A stretch of DNA of 64,000 nt. It comes from Fuerstiella marisgermanici (GTDB lineage: Bacteria > Planctomycetota > Planctomycetia > Planctomycetales > Planctomycetaceae). Positions 1 through 8,072 of the stretch are shown in pieces (within the stretch, counting starts at the first letter, position 1; each line of letters starts with the position of its first letter). The DNA lies in the NCBI RefSeq assembly GCF_001983935.1, contig NZ_CP017641.1, positions 4,650,001 to 4,714,000 of the forward strand, read 5' to 3'. The position numbers and the translations under genes are program-made. The notes below the pieces were generated by a model that did no database searches, was not told the origin of the DNA, and saw only the letters and a program-made list of their open reading frames with translations.

Positions 1-2
1 AA

Positions 3-146
3 ATTGATCCTCGTTCGCAGATCATTCTGTTCGTGGACGACGACGCGAGTAACCAGCAGTTCATCGGCATCTACGATTTGTGCCAGGTGCTGGCCTTCGA
101 ATCGATTTCATTTGCCGTCACCGAAGCAGCCGTCAACAGCCAGTAA
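3..146 (+). CDS. ExbD/TolR-family protein, C-terminal fragment (cut by left window edge)
   Basis: The frame is open from the left edge to TAA at 144-146 and gives 47 residues. The tail contains ILFVDDDASNQQFIGIYD followed by FESISFAVTE. ExbD/TolR proteins, the proton-motive-force coupling subunits of TonB and Tol systems, end in a periplasmic fold of this kind (acidic residue after a hydrophobic strand, then a D-x-C helix, then ISFA). Only the C-terminus is visible, so the membrane helix and its critical Asp lie outside the window. It converges with the minus-strand lipoprotein gene at 452-1096. The identification is by pattern and is moderate. Confidence 0.55.
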   Translation: MDPRSQIILFVDDDASNQQFIGIYDLCQVLAFESISFAVTEAAVNSQ

Positions 147-451
147 CCTTGCTTCTAGCGACTTGAACTTGGTGCCAATAGTCACACCACGCGCGGCATC
201 TATTTCCCGCGTTTGTCTGTCCGCATACACCTCCCCCAGCGTAGCGTCGGGGGAGGTCGGACGGAGCGAAGCAACGTCCGGGAGGGGGCGAGCATGTCGG
301 TATGCTGCAGGCGGAGGCTACGGGCGGCTCCTTGCCAAAAAGACAGGTGGCAACAAGAAATTGCGAATTATGAAGTTGCGCTTGGCCCACCGGGCGGAAA
401 CCCACCACTCGAATTCTGCAGGCGAACAAGCTGTCGCGCTGTTTCCACTCG
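147..451. other. Convergent intergenic region with one copy of a dispersed palindromic repeat
   Basis: This is the gap between two convergent genes. Its notable content is the G-rich element at about 225-290, annotated separately. I see no convincing gene; the long plus-strand open frame crossing it is an antisense shadow of the lipoprotein gene. I found no clear terminator with a T-tract. Confidence 0.5.
225..290. repeat. Dispersed G-rich repeat, copy 1
   Basis: The element begins with CACCTCCCCCAGCG, then GGGGGAGGTCGGACGGAGCG, and ends in GTCCGGGAGGGGG. The first two blocks pair partly with each other (CCTCCCCC against GGGGGAGG). The same arrangement recurs at 5085-5150 inside fliO, with GGGGGAGGTCGGACCAGCGG and GTCCGGAAGGGGG. 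Two clearly related copies in one window, one intergenic and one inside a gene, mark this as a dispersed repeat rather than chance. Confidence 0.6.
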
Positions 452-1096
452 CTACCGCGTCGACGAACCGGGACTCGTCCCCCGTTGCCCGCTCGCTTCG
501 CGTTCCGCCACAATCTGGTCGACCATTTCGGAAATCATCTGCAGCGATGCCATGTCGCTGCGATGTTGTTCTTCCGTCGTCCGGTCGATGCGACGGACCT
601 CACTGCGCCAGTGATCGATTTCCTGCGACAACCGGTTCACTTCGCGGTTCATCGCGACAAGGTGACGATCCACCGATTTCCTGTCGTGTTTTTCCTGATC
701 AACCTGAGTTTCCAGCGCCAAAAGGCGACGGTCAAATTCTGCTTTGGCCGCCTTTAGCTGAGCTTCACAGGAATCCGGCGCGGGCGGCATGTATTGGCTG
801 CGTTCCGGAGAAAACACGTCGTCGGAAGATGGAAAGGTTGTCACGGGCAGGAACTGCTCTGCCGATGTCAGCTCACACATGGGAGGAGACATCATCGGCT
901 GAGACTGCCCCGTCATATCGATGGCCGGCCCCATATCAATGGACTGCACCTGATTCTGGCAGTTAGCGCAGCGGCAATCCTCACCGTCATTACGTGCCGT
1001 TCGATCCATCGACGCGCAGCCGGACAGGCAGCAGGAAATGAGCACCGCGACTGCGGCGCGTAGCGAATTCTTCTTTGCAAAAGATGTCTCAGTCAT
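452..1096 (-). CDS. Lipoprotein with C-terminal coiled coil, end of flagellar operon
   Basis: 214 residues from the ATG at 1096, which has AAAGGA about 10 bases upstream; an earlier start at 1132 would overlap the preceding gene. The N-terminus is basic, then hydrophobic, and ends in the lipobox LSGC, so it should be a lipid-anchored protein. A C-x-C-x2-C cluster (CRCANC) follows. Residues about 110-200 are heptad-rich and charged (CEAQLKAAKAEFDRRLLALE and onward), a long coiled coil. It lies downstream of flhA and two small genes on the same strand, so a role at the flagellar base or periplasm is possible but unproven. I do not recognise the family. Confidence 0.75.
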   Translation of the reverse strand: MTETSFAKKNSLRAAVAVLISCCLSGCASMDRTARNDGEDCRCANCQNQVQSIDMGPAIDMTGQSQPMMSPPMCELTSAEQFLPVTTFPSSDDVFSPERSQYMPPAPDSCEAQLKAAKAEFDRRLLALETQVDQEKHDRKSVDRHLVAMNREVNRLSQEIDHWRSEVRRIDRTTEEQHRSDMASLQMISEMVDQIVAEREASGQRGTSPGSSTR

Positions 1097-1118
1097 TATT
1101 GATTGATCCTTTCTTCGC

Positions 1119-1358
1119 TCACGCATATTCACATGCGATCACTGTTGTCTGGCCGCAGCCACACTGCACATGAATCTCGGTCACGTTGCCGGATGCGTCC
1201 CGGACTTCCTGCACTTTGGGCGTTCCATCGGCGTCACCGTGATGATGCGGCGTTCCAGCGTTCCTGCCGAAGGCGGAGTTCGCTCCAACACGCACCGGCG
1301 CCGCGCTGATTCGCACGTCGCCGCCTGACAGGATTTTGCTTCGACTAGCTTCCGACAT
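1119..1358 (-). CDS. Small hypothetical protein with HHHGD and CGCG motifs
   Basis: 79 residues. The ATG at 1358 is preceded directly by AGGAAGCAGGGA, a good Shine-Dalgarno context, so it is preferred over a TTG 21 bases upstream. It overlaps the end of the previous gene by 14 bases, suggesting translational coupling. The middle has a His run (TPHHHGDADGTPKVQEV) and the C-terminus reads IHVQCGCGQTTVIACEYA, a beta-hairpin-like Cys motif that could bind metal. The fold of the last 35 residues looks like a compact beta domain. The family is unknown to me; its place in the flagellar operon is the only functional clue. Confidence 0.65.
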   Translation of the reverse strand: MSEASRSKILSGGDVRISAAPVRVGANSAFGRNAGTPHHHGDADGTPKVQEVRDASGNVTEIHVQCGCGQTTVIACEYA

Positions 1359-1593
1359 TCCCTGCTTCCTGATCTTCAACGTTTAATGCCTGTTCCGACA
1401 TCCAATACAACAACTTTCGCAGCGACTTCACGGCGAACCATGAAACTGCGGCGACGATTACGACTCGCACTGTTAGCTCAAACGGCTGCACACTGCGAAG
1501 AATGCCGATGCCAAGTGTCATAAACCCCACAAAGAATCCGATCGCTTTGGGCAGAAGGGAATCCGGGTCAAAAGGATTGCCGTCTGACATCAT
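1345..1593 (-). CDS. Small two-helix membrane protein downstream of flhA
   Basis: 82 residues. The start codon overlaps the flhA stop as ATGA (1590-1593), so translation is likely coupled. Two hydrophobic stretches are visible, about residues 17-35 (IGFFVGFMTLGIGILRSV) and 42-58 (VRVVIVAAVSWFAVKSL), followed by a charged tail. It lacks the sequence features of FliQ (89 residues, two helices), although its size and topology are similar. I treat it as an uncharacterised planctomycete flagellar-operon protein. Confidence 0.65.
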   Translation of the reverse strand: MMSDGNPFDPDSLLPKAIGFFVGFMTLGIGILRSVQPFELTVRVVIVAAVSWFAVKSLRKLLYWMSEQALNVEDQEAGNVGS

Positions 1594-3737
1594 GCGGCCT
1601 CCGCACTATCGCCCGCTGCCGTCTGAGCGTTGTTGCGAGCGTTCGAGGCGACCGCTTCGTCACCCATAATTTCTGCGTACGGAAGCACGCGAACCGTTTC
1701 GACGTTCATGTCGATCGGCAGTTCCTGATACGCCACGATTGCCAGGTCCGGCGTGGAGCGTGCCAGAATTTTCTTCAACGGTCGCCGTAGCCGCTGGTCA
1801 ACCAGGATCGCCAACGGCTGGTGCAGACGGTCGGCTTCCGAGGCAGCCGCCTTAACTGCTTCGATCAGCCGAGACAACGGACCGGGGCCGATCGCCAAAA
1901 TGCCTTCGTGAACACACTGGCGCAGATGCCCGTCTAATTGAGGTTCCAACGCCAGAATTCGCAGCGTGCCCGAATCTGTGCGATACGGTTCGCAAACTAA
2001 TCGGCCAAGGTCGATTCGCACTTTGTCCGTCAGCACGTCGGCGTTCTCGGCGGAATGAGCGTGGTTGACAATCGATTCGAGCACCAACGCCATGTCGGAC
2101 AACGGAATACGATCGGCGGCCAACTGCACCAACACCTGGTGCAGCGTGCCCATGCGAATCGTTTCTGGATTGATTTCGTCAACAATCGTCGGCGCGAATT
2201 CCCTGACGCGTTCCAGCATCTGCTTTAAAGCTTCGCGAGTCAGCAGTTCGTGAGCGTGGCGTTTTAGAATTTCGCCAAGATGAGTGATCAGCACACTTAA
2301 TGGATCGACAACCGTGCAACCCTGAAGTTCTGCGCTGCGAGAAGTTTCCGGAGCAATCCAGACGGCTCCCAAGCCAAACGCCGGTTCAATGGCCGGCTCG
2401 CCGGAGATCGACAGATCCTTGCCGTCGGGATAGATTGCAAGCAGCTGTTCCATCCGCATTTCGGCACTCGCCACTTTGCGGCCTGCAATCATGATGCGGT
2501 ATTCGTCGGCCTCAAGACTCAGGTTACTCTGCACCTGAATCGGTGGGATCCAGCTTCCATTGCTGCGACTGAATTCTCGCCGCAGCGCGGTAATGCGTTC
2601 CGACAGCCCTTTGACTCGGTTGCTTGTGATATACGGAACCAACCGCGCACCGACTTCCACGATGGCTCGATCGGACAACAGGAATTCGTCTAAGTTGCGC
2701 GTGTCATTCAGCTCGCCGTCTGCTTCTTCCTCTTCTTTTGGCAGTTCGGCTTTCTTTTTCTTCGCTTCGATGTCTTTTTCACCCTGTCCCAAAAACAGCA
2801 GCAGACCGCCTGCGATTCCGAGGAAAGGAAGTTTCGGCAATCCGGGCATCAGCGCGACGACGGCAAGGATGCCGGAACCGATCATGATCGGTCGGTCACT
2901 GCGGAACATCTGCCCGCGGATTTCATCGCCGAGGCTATCGTCAGATGATGTTTTGGTGACCAGAACGCCGGAAGTCGTCGCGATGATCAACGCCGGAATC
3001 TGTGAGACCAATCCGTCGCCGACCGTCAGAATCGAATAGGTGTGGATCGATTCGACAAAGGACAACCCGTTCGTCATTCCAATGATCATGCCGCCGATCA
3101 GGTTGACGGCAGTGATAATCAAACCGGCAATAGCGTCGCCGCGCACAAACTTACTGGCACCGTCCATGGCTCCGTAGAATTCGGTTTCGGAAGCCAGTTC
3201 GTCGCGGCGTCGTCTGGCTTCCGGCGCTTTGATCTGACCGGCGGTCAGTTCTGCGTCGATGGCCATCTGCTTGCCGGGCAATGCGTCCAACGTAAACCGA
3301 GCAGCCACTTCGGAGACTCGCGTAGCACCTTTTGTGATCACCATAAACTGGATCGTGACCAGGATCAAAAAGATCACCAGCCCGACCACAAGCTGACCGC
3401 CGACAACATAATTTCCGAACGCCGTAACAATGTGGCCCGCGTTACCGTCCAGCAAAATCAGCCGAGTAGTCGCGACGTTCAACGACAAGCGATACAACGT
3501 CAACAGCAGCAGCAGCGACGGGAAGACGGAGAGTTCGAGTGCTCGCTTGGCGCTGAGTGTCACCAGCAGCAGAAGGGTTGTCACGCCCAAATTCCCCGCC
3601 AACAGAACGTCCAGCAGCCATGACGGCAGCGGCACCAGCATCACCATCAAACCCATTAACATCCCGAACGACAACAGAGTTTCACTCTGCTGCAGCCAGT
3701 GACCGTTGGGGTTTTTGATTGGAAGCTGGTTAGCCAT
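1590..3737 (-). CDS. flhA: Flagellar biosynthesis protein FlhA
   Basis: 715 residues, normal for FlhA, the nonameric export-gate subunit of the flagellar type III secretion system in the inner membrane. The first about 310 residues hold eight predicted helices, including conserved FlhA segments such as GDAIAGLIITAVNLIGGMII and a cytoplasmic loop rich in basic and acidic residues (GKQMAIDAELTAGQI). A highly charged linker (KKKKAELPKEEEEADGELND) leads to the C-terminal docking domain for chaperone-substrate complexes (LGRLVCEPYR, LDGHLRQC). It follows fliP after 122 bases. The start ATG at 3737 is unambiguous. Confidence 0.96.
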   Translation of the reverse strand: MANQLPIKNPNGHWLQQSETLLSFGMLMGLMVMLVPLPSWLLDVLLAGNLGVTTLLLLVTLSAKRALELSVFPSLLLLLTLYRLSLNVATTRLILLDGNAGHIVTAFGNYVVGGQLVVGLVIFLILVTIQFMVITKGATRVSEVAARFTLDALPGKQMAIDAELTAGQIKAPEARRRRDELASETEFYGAMDGASKFVRGDAIAGLIITAVNLIGGMIIGMTNGLSFVESIHTYSILTVGDGLVSQIPALIIATTSGVLVTKTSSDDSLGDEIRGQMFRSDRPIMIGSGILAVVALMPGLPKLPFLGIAGGLLLFLGQGEKDIEAKKKKAELPKEEEEADGELNDTRNLDEFLLSDRAIVEVGARLVPYITSNRVKGLSERITALRREFSRSNGSWIPPIQVQSNLSLEADEYRIMIAGRKVASAEMRMEQLLAIYPDGKDLSISGEPAIEPAFGLGAVWIAPETSRSAELQGCTVVDPLSVLITHLGEILKRHAHELLTREALKQMLERVREFAPTIVDEINPETIRMGTLHQVLVQLAADRIPLSDMALVLESIVNHAHSAENADVLTDKVRIDLGRLVCEPYRTDSGTLRILALEPQLDGHLRQCVHEGILAIGPGPLSRLIEAVKAAASEADRLHQPLAILVDQRLRRPLKKILARSTPDLAIVAYQELPIDMNVETVRVLPYAEIMGDEAVASNARNNAQTAAGDSAEAA

Positions 3738-3859
3738 AGCGGGGAACGGACGCAGTCAGAAGGGTGACAGAATTGAAACTGGAAGGGCGAAGGCACAAAC
3801 AGCTAGGCGAGAACGAATCCGTAAATCCTTCTGCCCTTCGCTGGCTGCCGTCTACCCCG

Positions 3860-4537
3860 TCAGTGGAAACTCGTACTCAACACCCTCGCAATCAGCTGCC
3901 AGCCGTCGACCATGACGAACAGCAGAATTTTGAACGGGGTCGAAATAATCATTGGCGGCATCATCATCATGCCGAGCGACATCAGGATCACAGAAACGAC
4001 AAGGTCGACCAGCATGAACGGGATATACAAACAGAAGCCCATGATGAAGGCCGTCTTTAATTCACTGACGACGTAGGCCGGCACGAGAACTCGCATGGGC
4101 GTATCAGATGCAGTCGCAATCGAACGCACGTCCGCCATATTTGCGAACAGAGCGATGTCTGCTTTTCGAGTTTGAGCCAGCATGAAACCCTGCAGCGCTG
4201 AAGCCGCGTTTTCGAAAGCGATGTCGCCCGTAATCTCCTCATCCAGATACGGACGAACGGCCGTGTTTTCGATTTGGGTGAGCGTCGGAGCCATCACGAA
4301 GAACGTCAAGAATAGTGACAATCCCAGCACAACCTGAGTCGGCGGAATCTCCTGCGTGGCGAGGGCCCGGCGCACAAACGACAGTACGATCACGATTCGC
4401 GTGAACGCCGTCATCGTGACCAGCGCAGACGAAATGAACGCCATCCCGCCAAGGAACAGCGCCACTTTTAGCTGCGGTGACAACTCCTGAAAGCCAGGAG
4501 TGTCCATCACCTGTTGAATTGTTGACGCAGAATCCAT
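3860..4537 (-). CDS. fliP: Flagellar biosynthesis protein FliP
   Basis: 225 residues. FliP forms the core of the export gate with FliQ and FliR. The sequence shows the expected four helices and family signatures: TAFTRIVIVLSFVRRALATQ, then PPTQVVLGLSLFLTFFVMAP, and near the end PFMLVDLVVSVILMSLGMMM. No long signal peptide precedes the first helix, unlike enterobacterial FliP. It lies 30 bases downstream of the fliO-like gene. FliQ and FliR, which usually follow, are absent; flhA is next. Confidence 0.95.
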   Translation of the reverse strand: MDSASTIQQVMDTPGFQELSPQLKVALFLGGMAFISSALVTMTAFTRIVIVLSFVRRALATQEIPPTQVVLGLSLFLTFFVMAPTLTQIENTAVRPYLDEEITGDIAFENAASALQGFMLAQTRKADIALFANMADVRSIATASDTPMRVLVPAYVVSELKTAFIMGFCLYIPFMLVDLVVSVILMSLGMMMMPPMIISTPFKILLFVMVDGWQLIARVLSTSFH

Positions 4538-4567
4538 TCTGAGATTTCAGGCTACAGATCAGAGTTT

Positions 4568-5464
4568 TCAAATTTCAAATTTGGCTGAGTGGTGGTCCAG
4601 TTGTGGCACTGGCTGGCCGTGGTCCGCTTCGCCCATCACTTCGTCAAACGACGCAGGAGCCAGCACGATGCTCTGAATACCGGACGCATCGCATCCAACA
4701 ACCGCCTGAATGTCTCGCAACTGCACAAGGCTCACACTGCGGTTGGGCCCGAGCGAAACGGTTTCGAGGACTCGCGAATGCCCTTGAGTCTCCGGCAGCA
4801 TGCCGTTTTTTCGCTGCCACCGACGCACGCCCAATGCGGTAAGAACACATAAACACAGGATGATGACTGTCCATGTCGCCAGCCGCGCGATCATGTCCAT
4901 GTCGGAAGGCTGAGCAGCGTCGGCAGAAGTTTGAGTGGTTTCGGGACTGTCGAGATCCAGGAAGGCAGGCTGCGAGTTTGTTTCGGTGACGCCAGGTTTT
5001 GCGGGTGATTGAACTTCGGCCGTCACGCTGGCTTGTGGTTGTTCCTGCTGAAAGCTGGCCGGTACCACCTGACCGCGCAATTGGCCACCTCTCCCCAGCG
5101 AAGCTGAGGGGGAGGTCGGACCAGCGGAACGAAGTCCGGAAGGGGGATTTGCATGGTAGCTGGCTGCTGACGTCCCACTTGGAACGCGAGGTCGGCCCTC
5201 CCCCGAACCTCGCTCCGCTCGTTCAACCCCTCCCAGGCCTGCGGCGGGAAGGGTGGACGCTGGGGCTCCGCTGTCGTTTAGTGACAACCTCTGCAGCCGC
5301 TGCCGAAAGTCGGGATTCAACTTCGACACGCTCGAAGGTGCATGTTGCGATTGAACAGGCGCAGCAGAGTTCGCGGTTGGTGTACTTTGCTGACCGTAGC
5401 ATGGCGACGCTGCGACCAGCAGTAGCGCGAGCACGCGGCCAATGATGCGAAAGCCGTGCATCAC
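4568..5464 (-). CDS. fliO: FliO-like flagellar protein with a repeat-derived insertion
   Basis: 298 residues, longer than typical FliO. An N-terminal signal segment (IGRVLALLLVAASPCYG) is followed by a Ser/Pro-rich low-complexity region, one transmembrane helix at about residue 192-213 (WTVIILCLCVLTALGVRRW), and the FliO cytoplasmic domain (ETVSLGPNRSVSLVQLRD, VGCDASGIQSIVLAP). FliO assists assembly of the FliP ring. Its start overlaps the fliN stop by four bases (ATGA). The low-complexity region contains translated copies of the dispersed G-rich repeat (5085-5240), in frame. The assignment rests on domain pattern and operon position. Confidence 0.85.
   Translation of the reverse strand: MMHGFRIIGRVLALLLVAASPCYGQQSTPTANSAAPVQSQHAPSSVSKLNPDFRQRLQRLSLNDSGAPASTLPAAGLGGVERAERGSGEGRPRVPSGTSAASYHANPPSGLRSAGPTSPSASLGRGGQLRGQVVPASFQQEQPQASVTAEVQSPAKPGVTETNSQPAFLDLDSPETTQTSADAAQPSDMDMIARLATWTVIILCLCVLTALGVRRWQRKNGMLPETQGHSRVLETVSLGPNRSVSLVQLRDIQAVVGCDASGIQSIVLAPASFDEVMGEADHGQPVPQLDHHSAKFEI
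5085..5240. repeat. Dispersed G-rich repeat, copy 2, inside fliO
   Basis: Two inverted blocks are visible. Block one is at about 5085-5150 (CCACCTCTCCCCAGCG, then GGGGGAGGTCGGACCAGCGG, ending GTCCGGAAGGGGG) and matches copy 1 at 225-290. Block two is at about 5190-5235 (CCCTCCCCCGAACCTCGCTC, then CCCCTCCCAGG), oriented the other way. The whole element is read through by fliO without a stop, in the low-complexity segment before the membrane helix. Confidence 0.6.
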
Positions 5465-5886
5465 GCGGCTCCTCCCATCGTCGCGCCGTCTGACGTGTCG
5501 GCGACTTCCGTGATCCGCACAGCAAAGCGATCGTTAATCACAACGACTTCACCACTGGCAATGCGAACTCCCTGAGCCATCACTGCCACGGGTTCGGTCA
5601 ATTCGCGTTCCAATTCGACAACTGATCCTTCGCCCAGTTGCAGCATTTCACCAATGTTCATCGTCACGCGGCCAATTTCCACTGAGATATCCACGCGGAC
5701 ATCGGCGAACCGCTCCAAAGATGAACGTGTGCCGGACGTTCGCCGAGCAGCTTCGGGAAATTCGGCCGGATGCACTTCCGGCGCACCGCCCGCCGGCGCG
5801 CTCATGTCGGCAGCCGTTTCCGGAACCGTTGCACTTGCCGCGTCAGACGCGCTTTGATCGTTGATGTCATCGCCAGGTTCGCTCAC
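5461..5886 (-). CDS. fliN: Flagellar motor switch protein FliN
   Basis: 141 residues. The N-terminal about 55 residues are acidic and low-complexity. The C-terminal SpoA/surface-presentation domain is clear: DVRVDISVEIGRVTMNIGEM, LGEGSVVELERELTEPVAV, then GEVVVINDRFAVRITEV. FliN forms the lower C-ring of the flagellar switch with FliM. It is separated by 3 bases from the fliM-like gene upstream and overlaps fliO by ATGA downstream. Length and signature are normal for the family. Confidence 0.95.
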   Translation of the reverse strand: MSEPGDDINDQSASDAASATVPETAADMSAPAGGAPEVHPAEFPEAARRTSGTRSSLERFADVRVDISVEIGRVTMNIGEMLQLGEGSVVELERELTEPVAVMAQGVRIASGEVVVINDRFAVRITEVADTSDGATMGGAA

Positions 5887-5889
5887 GAG

Positions 5890-6759
5890 TTAGTCCTTCT
5901 TCGATGCGATGATCTGAAAACCCTGCCGCACGCCCAGCCGACAGGGATGCCCGAGCCACTGCAGGCGTCCGTCGATGGAAACTTCAAGCGGCTGAAACAC
6001 GGCTTGATCCAACGGCAGGTAGTCGCCGGTCTTCAGCCTGTTTAACTCGGAAAGACGCATGCTGGTGCTGCCAAGTTCCACAACAAGTTGCACCGGAAGT
6101 TGCTCAGCCAGCGTTCTTAGCTGAGGAGCCGGTGCGGGTGGAGATTCGTCTTCGTGTGTCTCTGCAATTCCAATCTCAGCCAGCCCGGCCTGAGGCAGCA
6201 GCCAGACAGCTTCTTCCTGTCCCATCGCCGTCTGCAGCGCGATTCGGGTCCTCACCAGTGGCTCGTCCGGCCCATACACTCGACTGCGCATCGGACGGGA
6301 AATGATGCTCTCCAGTTCGCATTCCAGAGGCTCCACTTCCGGCCATGCCTGACTGATGGAACGAGTGATCTCACCGAACAACAATTCCGCCATGGACGTT
6401 TCGACGGGGGAGAGTTCGCGGACCTCAGGCCATTCTTCCGAAGGCGTGCCCAGCATGTCATTGACCAGTACCTGCACCATCCGCGACGAAAACGCAAAGA
6501 CACTGGGAAAGGAAGACGGGCCGATCCGAAGCCTGGCCGCGTAGCCGGGATCAGCCAGATTGTTGACGGCTTTGATGGCGGTGGTCGAATCGCTTTTGAC
6601 CAACCGCAGCGTCAGGTCGCTGCCCAACAAAGCCTGCCAGCTTTCCTGCAGCATCGAACACACCGTGGTTTGCCACGCGGTCAGCGCACGATTCGCCCCA
6701 CTCGTCAAGCGACGAGGTTCGGCAAAGACGCTGGCTGCTTTGACTTCCGTGTCTGTCAT
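5890..6759 (-). CDS. fliM: Flagellar motor switch protein FliM, lacking the usual CheY-binding N-terminus
   Basis: 289 residues, shorter than the usual about 330. The middle domain (residues about 30-190) has FliM features, including LRIGPSSFPSVFAFSSRMVQ and the helix after LSPVETSMAELLFGEITRSI. The C-terminal SpoA domain is present (ELGSTSMRLSELNRLKTGDY, then LGHPCRLGVRQGFQI). The N-terminal LSQxEIDALL segment that binds phospho-CheY in most FliM proteins is missing; the protein starts MTDTEVKAASVFAEPRRL. The start overlaps the fliL stop by one base (TAATG). The missing motif raises the question of how switching is controlled. Confidence 0.88.
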   Translation of the reverse strand: MTDTEVKAASVFAEPRRLTSGANRALTAWQTTVCSMLQESWQALLGSDLTLRLVKSDSTTAIKAVNNLADPGYAARLRIGPSSFPSVFAFSSRMVQVLVNDMLGTPSEEWPEVRELSPVETSMAELLFGEITRSISQAWPEVEPLECELESIISRPMRSRVYGPDEPLVRTRIALQTAMGQEEAVWLLPQAGLAEIGIAETHEDESPPAPAPQLRTLAEQLPVQLVVELGSTSMRLSELNRLKTGDYLPLDQAVFQPLEVSIDGRLQWLGHPCRLGVRQGFQIIASKKD

Positions 6760-7319
6760 TATTGCACTGCGTATTCATCAAACAACACGTCGTAAATGCG
6801 GTCGTAGCCATCGGGAAACAGGACCGAGTTGAATTGGTCACGGATCTCGCGCCGCAACTTGTTTTGTCCTGATGCTCCGCGGATCTCGTCAAGGCTCTTG
6901 TCCGAAATCTGATTTAACAACCAGTTCTTCAGCAGAGTCCTCTTTTCCTCAATCTTCTTGGTGATTTCCAATTCCTTGTCCTTGGCGACCTGCAGTGAAA
7001 CACCAACTCGCAAATAGCGAGTGAGTGCGGTTTCGTTCAGATTGCCAACAACAGCGTCGCCGAACGGCACAAATGCGGTCTCTTCCGGCGGTGGCAGTTC
7101 GTATGGCGTGGGCTCTACAATTTCATCAAGCGGGTCGTCTGCCTTGGTCGGCAGGAAAAACGGAATCGCAACTCCACCACCACCGCACAGCAGCGTCACC
7201 AGAATCCACGGCAGCACGCCACCCTTCGCAGGCTTGGCTTCGGTATCGGCCTCTGTTGTTTCGTTTTCGTCAGCCATCTGTGCAACTTCGCCTTGATGTC
7301 GATCGCTTTTGAAGTTCAT
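6759..7319 (-). CDS. fliL: Flagellar basal body-associated protein FliL
   Basis: 186 residues from 7319 (GGGAA upstream), or 172 from the internal ATG at 7277. One membrane helix sits near the N-terminus (GGVLPWILVTLLCGGGGVAI). The periplasmic FliL domain follows: FVPFGDAVVGNLNETALTRY, LRVGVSLQVAKDKELEI, and a C-terminal RREIRDQFNSVLFPDGYDRI. FliL sits beside the stator and supports motor torque. It is the first gene of the visible minus-strand operon, so the promoter should lie between 7320 and about 7500. Confidence 0.9.
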   Translation of the reverse strand: MNFKSDRHQGEVAQMADENETTEADTEAKPAKGGVLPWILVTLLCGGGGVAIPFFLPTKADDPLDEIVEPTPYELPPPEETAFVPFGDAVVGNLNETALTRYLRVGVSLQVAKDKELEITKKIEEKRTLLKNWLLNQISDKSLDEIRGASGQNKLRREIRDQFNSVLFPDGYDRIYDVLFDEYAVQ

Positions 7320-8072
7320 TTCCCGACGTTGGCGAGAGAGTCGTGCCTCGCGTCCAGACGGAAAGACTCCCTCGCAACATCGACCGCGTCCCTGTCAAAC
7401 CATGACGGTTACAACGGTTACACGGCGATGTCGCGGGCGAATTCGATTCAAGGGTGAAGGAGTCCCCCGGCTGTCAGGGGATTTTTCTGAAAACCGAGTG
7501 GAAACCCTCAGCCGCTGAGGACGGTGTTCGTGGCAGGGTGGAGGTGCAGGGTAGAGTCGCAGCCATCGCTCAGTCTGTAGTCGAGCAGGCCGACAACAAG
7601 GTCGGTACTGCACGAAAGTGACTGGCTCCGTATCCGCCACCAGCCCAATCGGTTGTGAAACTGGTCCAGTAGTGCGCCAGCCAGCGATTCGGCCAGAATC
7701 CGTGAGACCCGGGTCGTACCGGCTTCTGCAATCCCACGACAAACCAATCCTCACGTCAAAATAGACAGCGACCTTTCAATGTGGAGGGCCCGTTGGATGC
7801 TAGCGAAATCGCGGTAAAAATGTTCGAGAGATTCTGCGTCTCCCGCTACGACGGATGGAGCTATGACGGAATGTGGCCTTTTTGCAACATCTCGGCATCA
7901 TCGGATTCAACAATGCCAGTTCTTTGCCGGAGGTGTCCATGGTGCCTGTTCTGGGTAACGACCTGGCTTGTTACCAGGTAGTTTGTCAGTCCCTGCGTAG
8001 TACCTCACTCGCTGAAGCGTAACGGCGAGTCAAACGTGTGCGGCCCTTTCGTCGACAGTGGACTCACAAAAC
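7320..8072. other. 750-base divergent intergenic region
   Basis: No convincing gene. Open frames on both strands (minus 7395-7754 and 7508-7747, plus 7781-7981) show no recognisable domain. A direct repeat of ACGGTTACA occurs twice back to back at 7405-7422. An inverted repeat, CTGGGTAAC and GTTACCAG, occurs near 7948-7976. The region must hold promoters for fliL (leftward) and for the surface protein at 8073 (rightward), but no clear -10/-35 pair stood out. Confidence 0.4.

Noticed and set aside
4-966. 320-codon open frame on plus
   Set aside because: Antisense to the 452-1096 lipoprotein and running through the repeat element; no domain, Ser/Arg-rich composition typical of a shadow frame.
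7395-7754. 119-codon open frame on minus upstream of fliL
   Set aside because: No recognisable motif or start context, Arg/Pro-rich; more likely non-coding.
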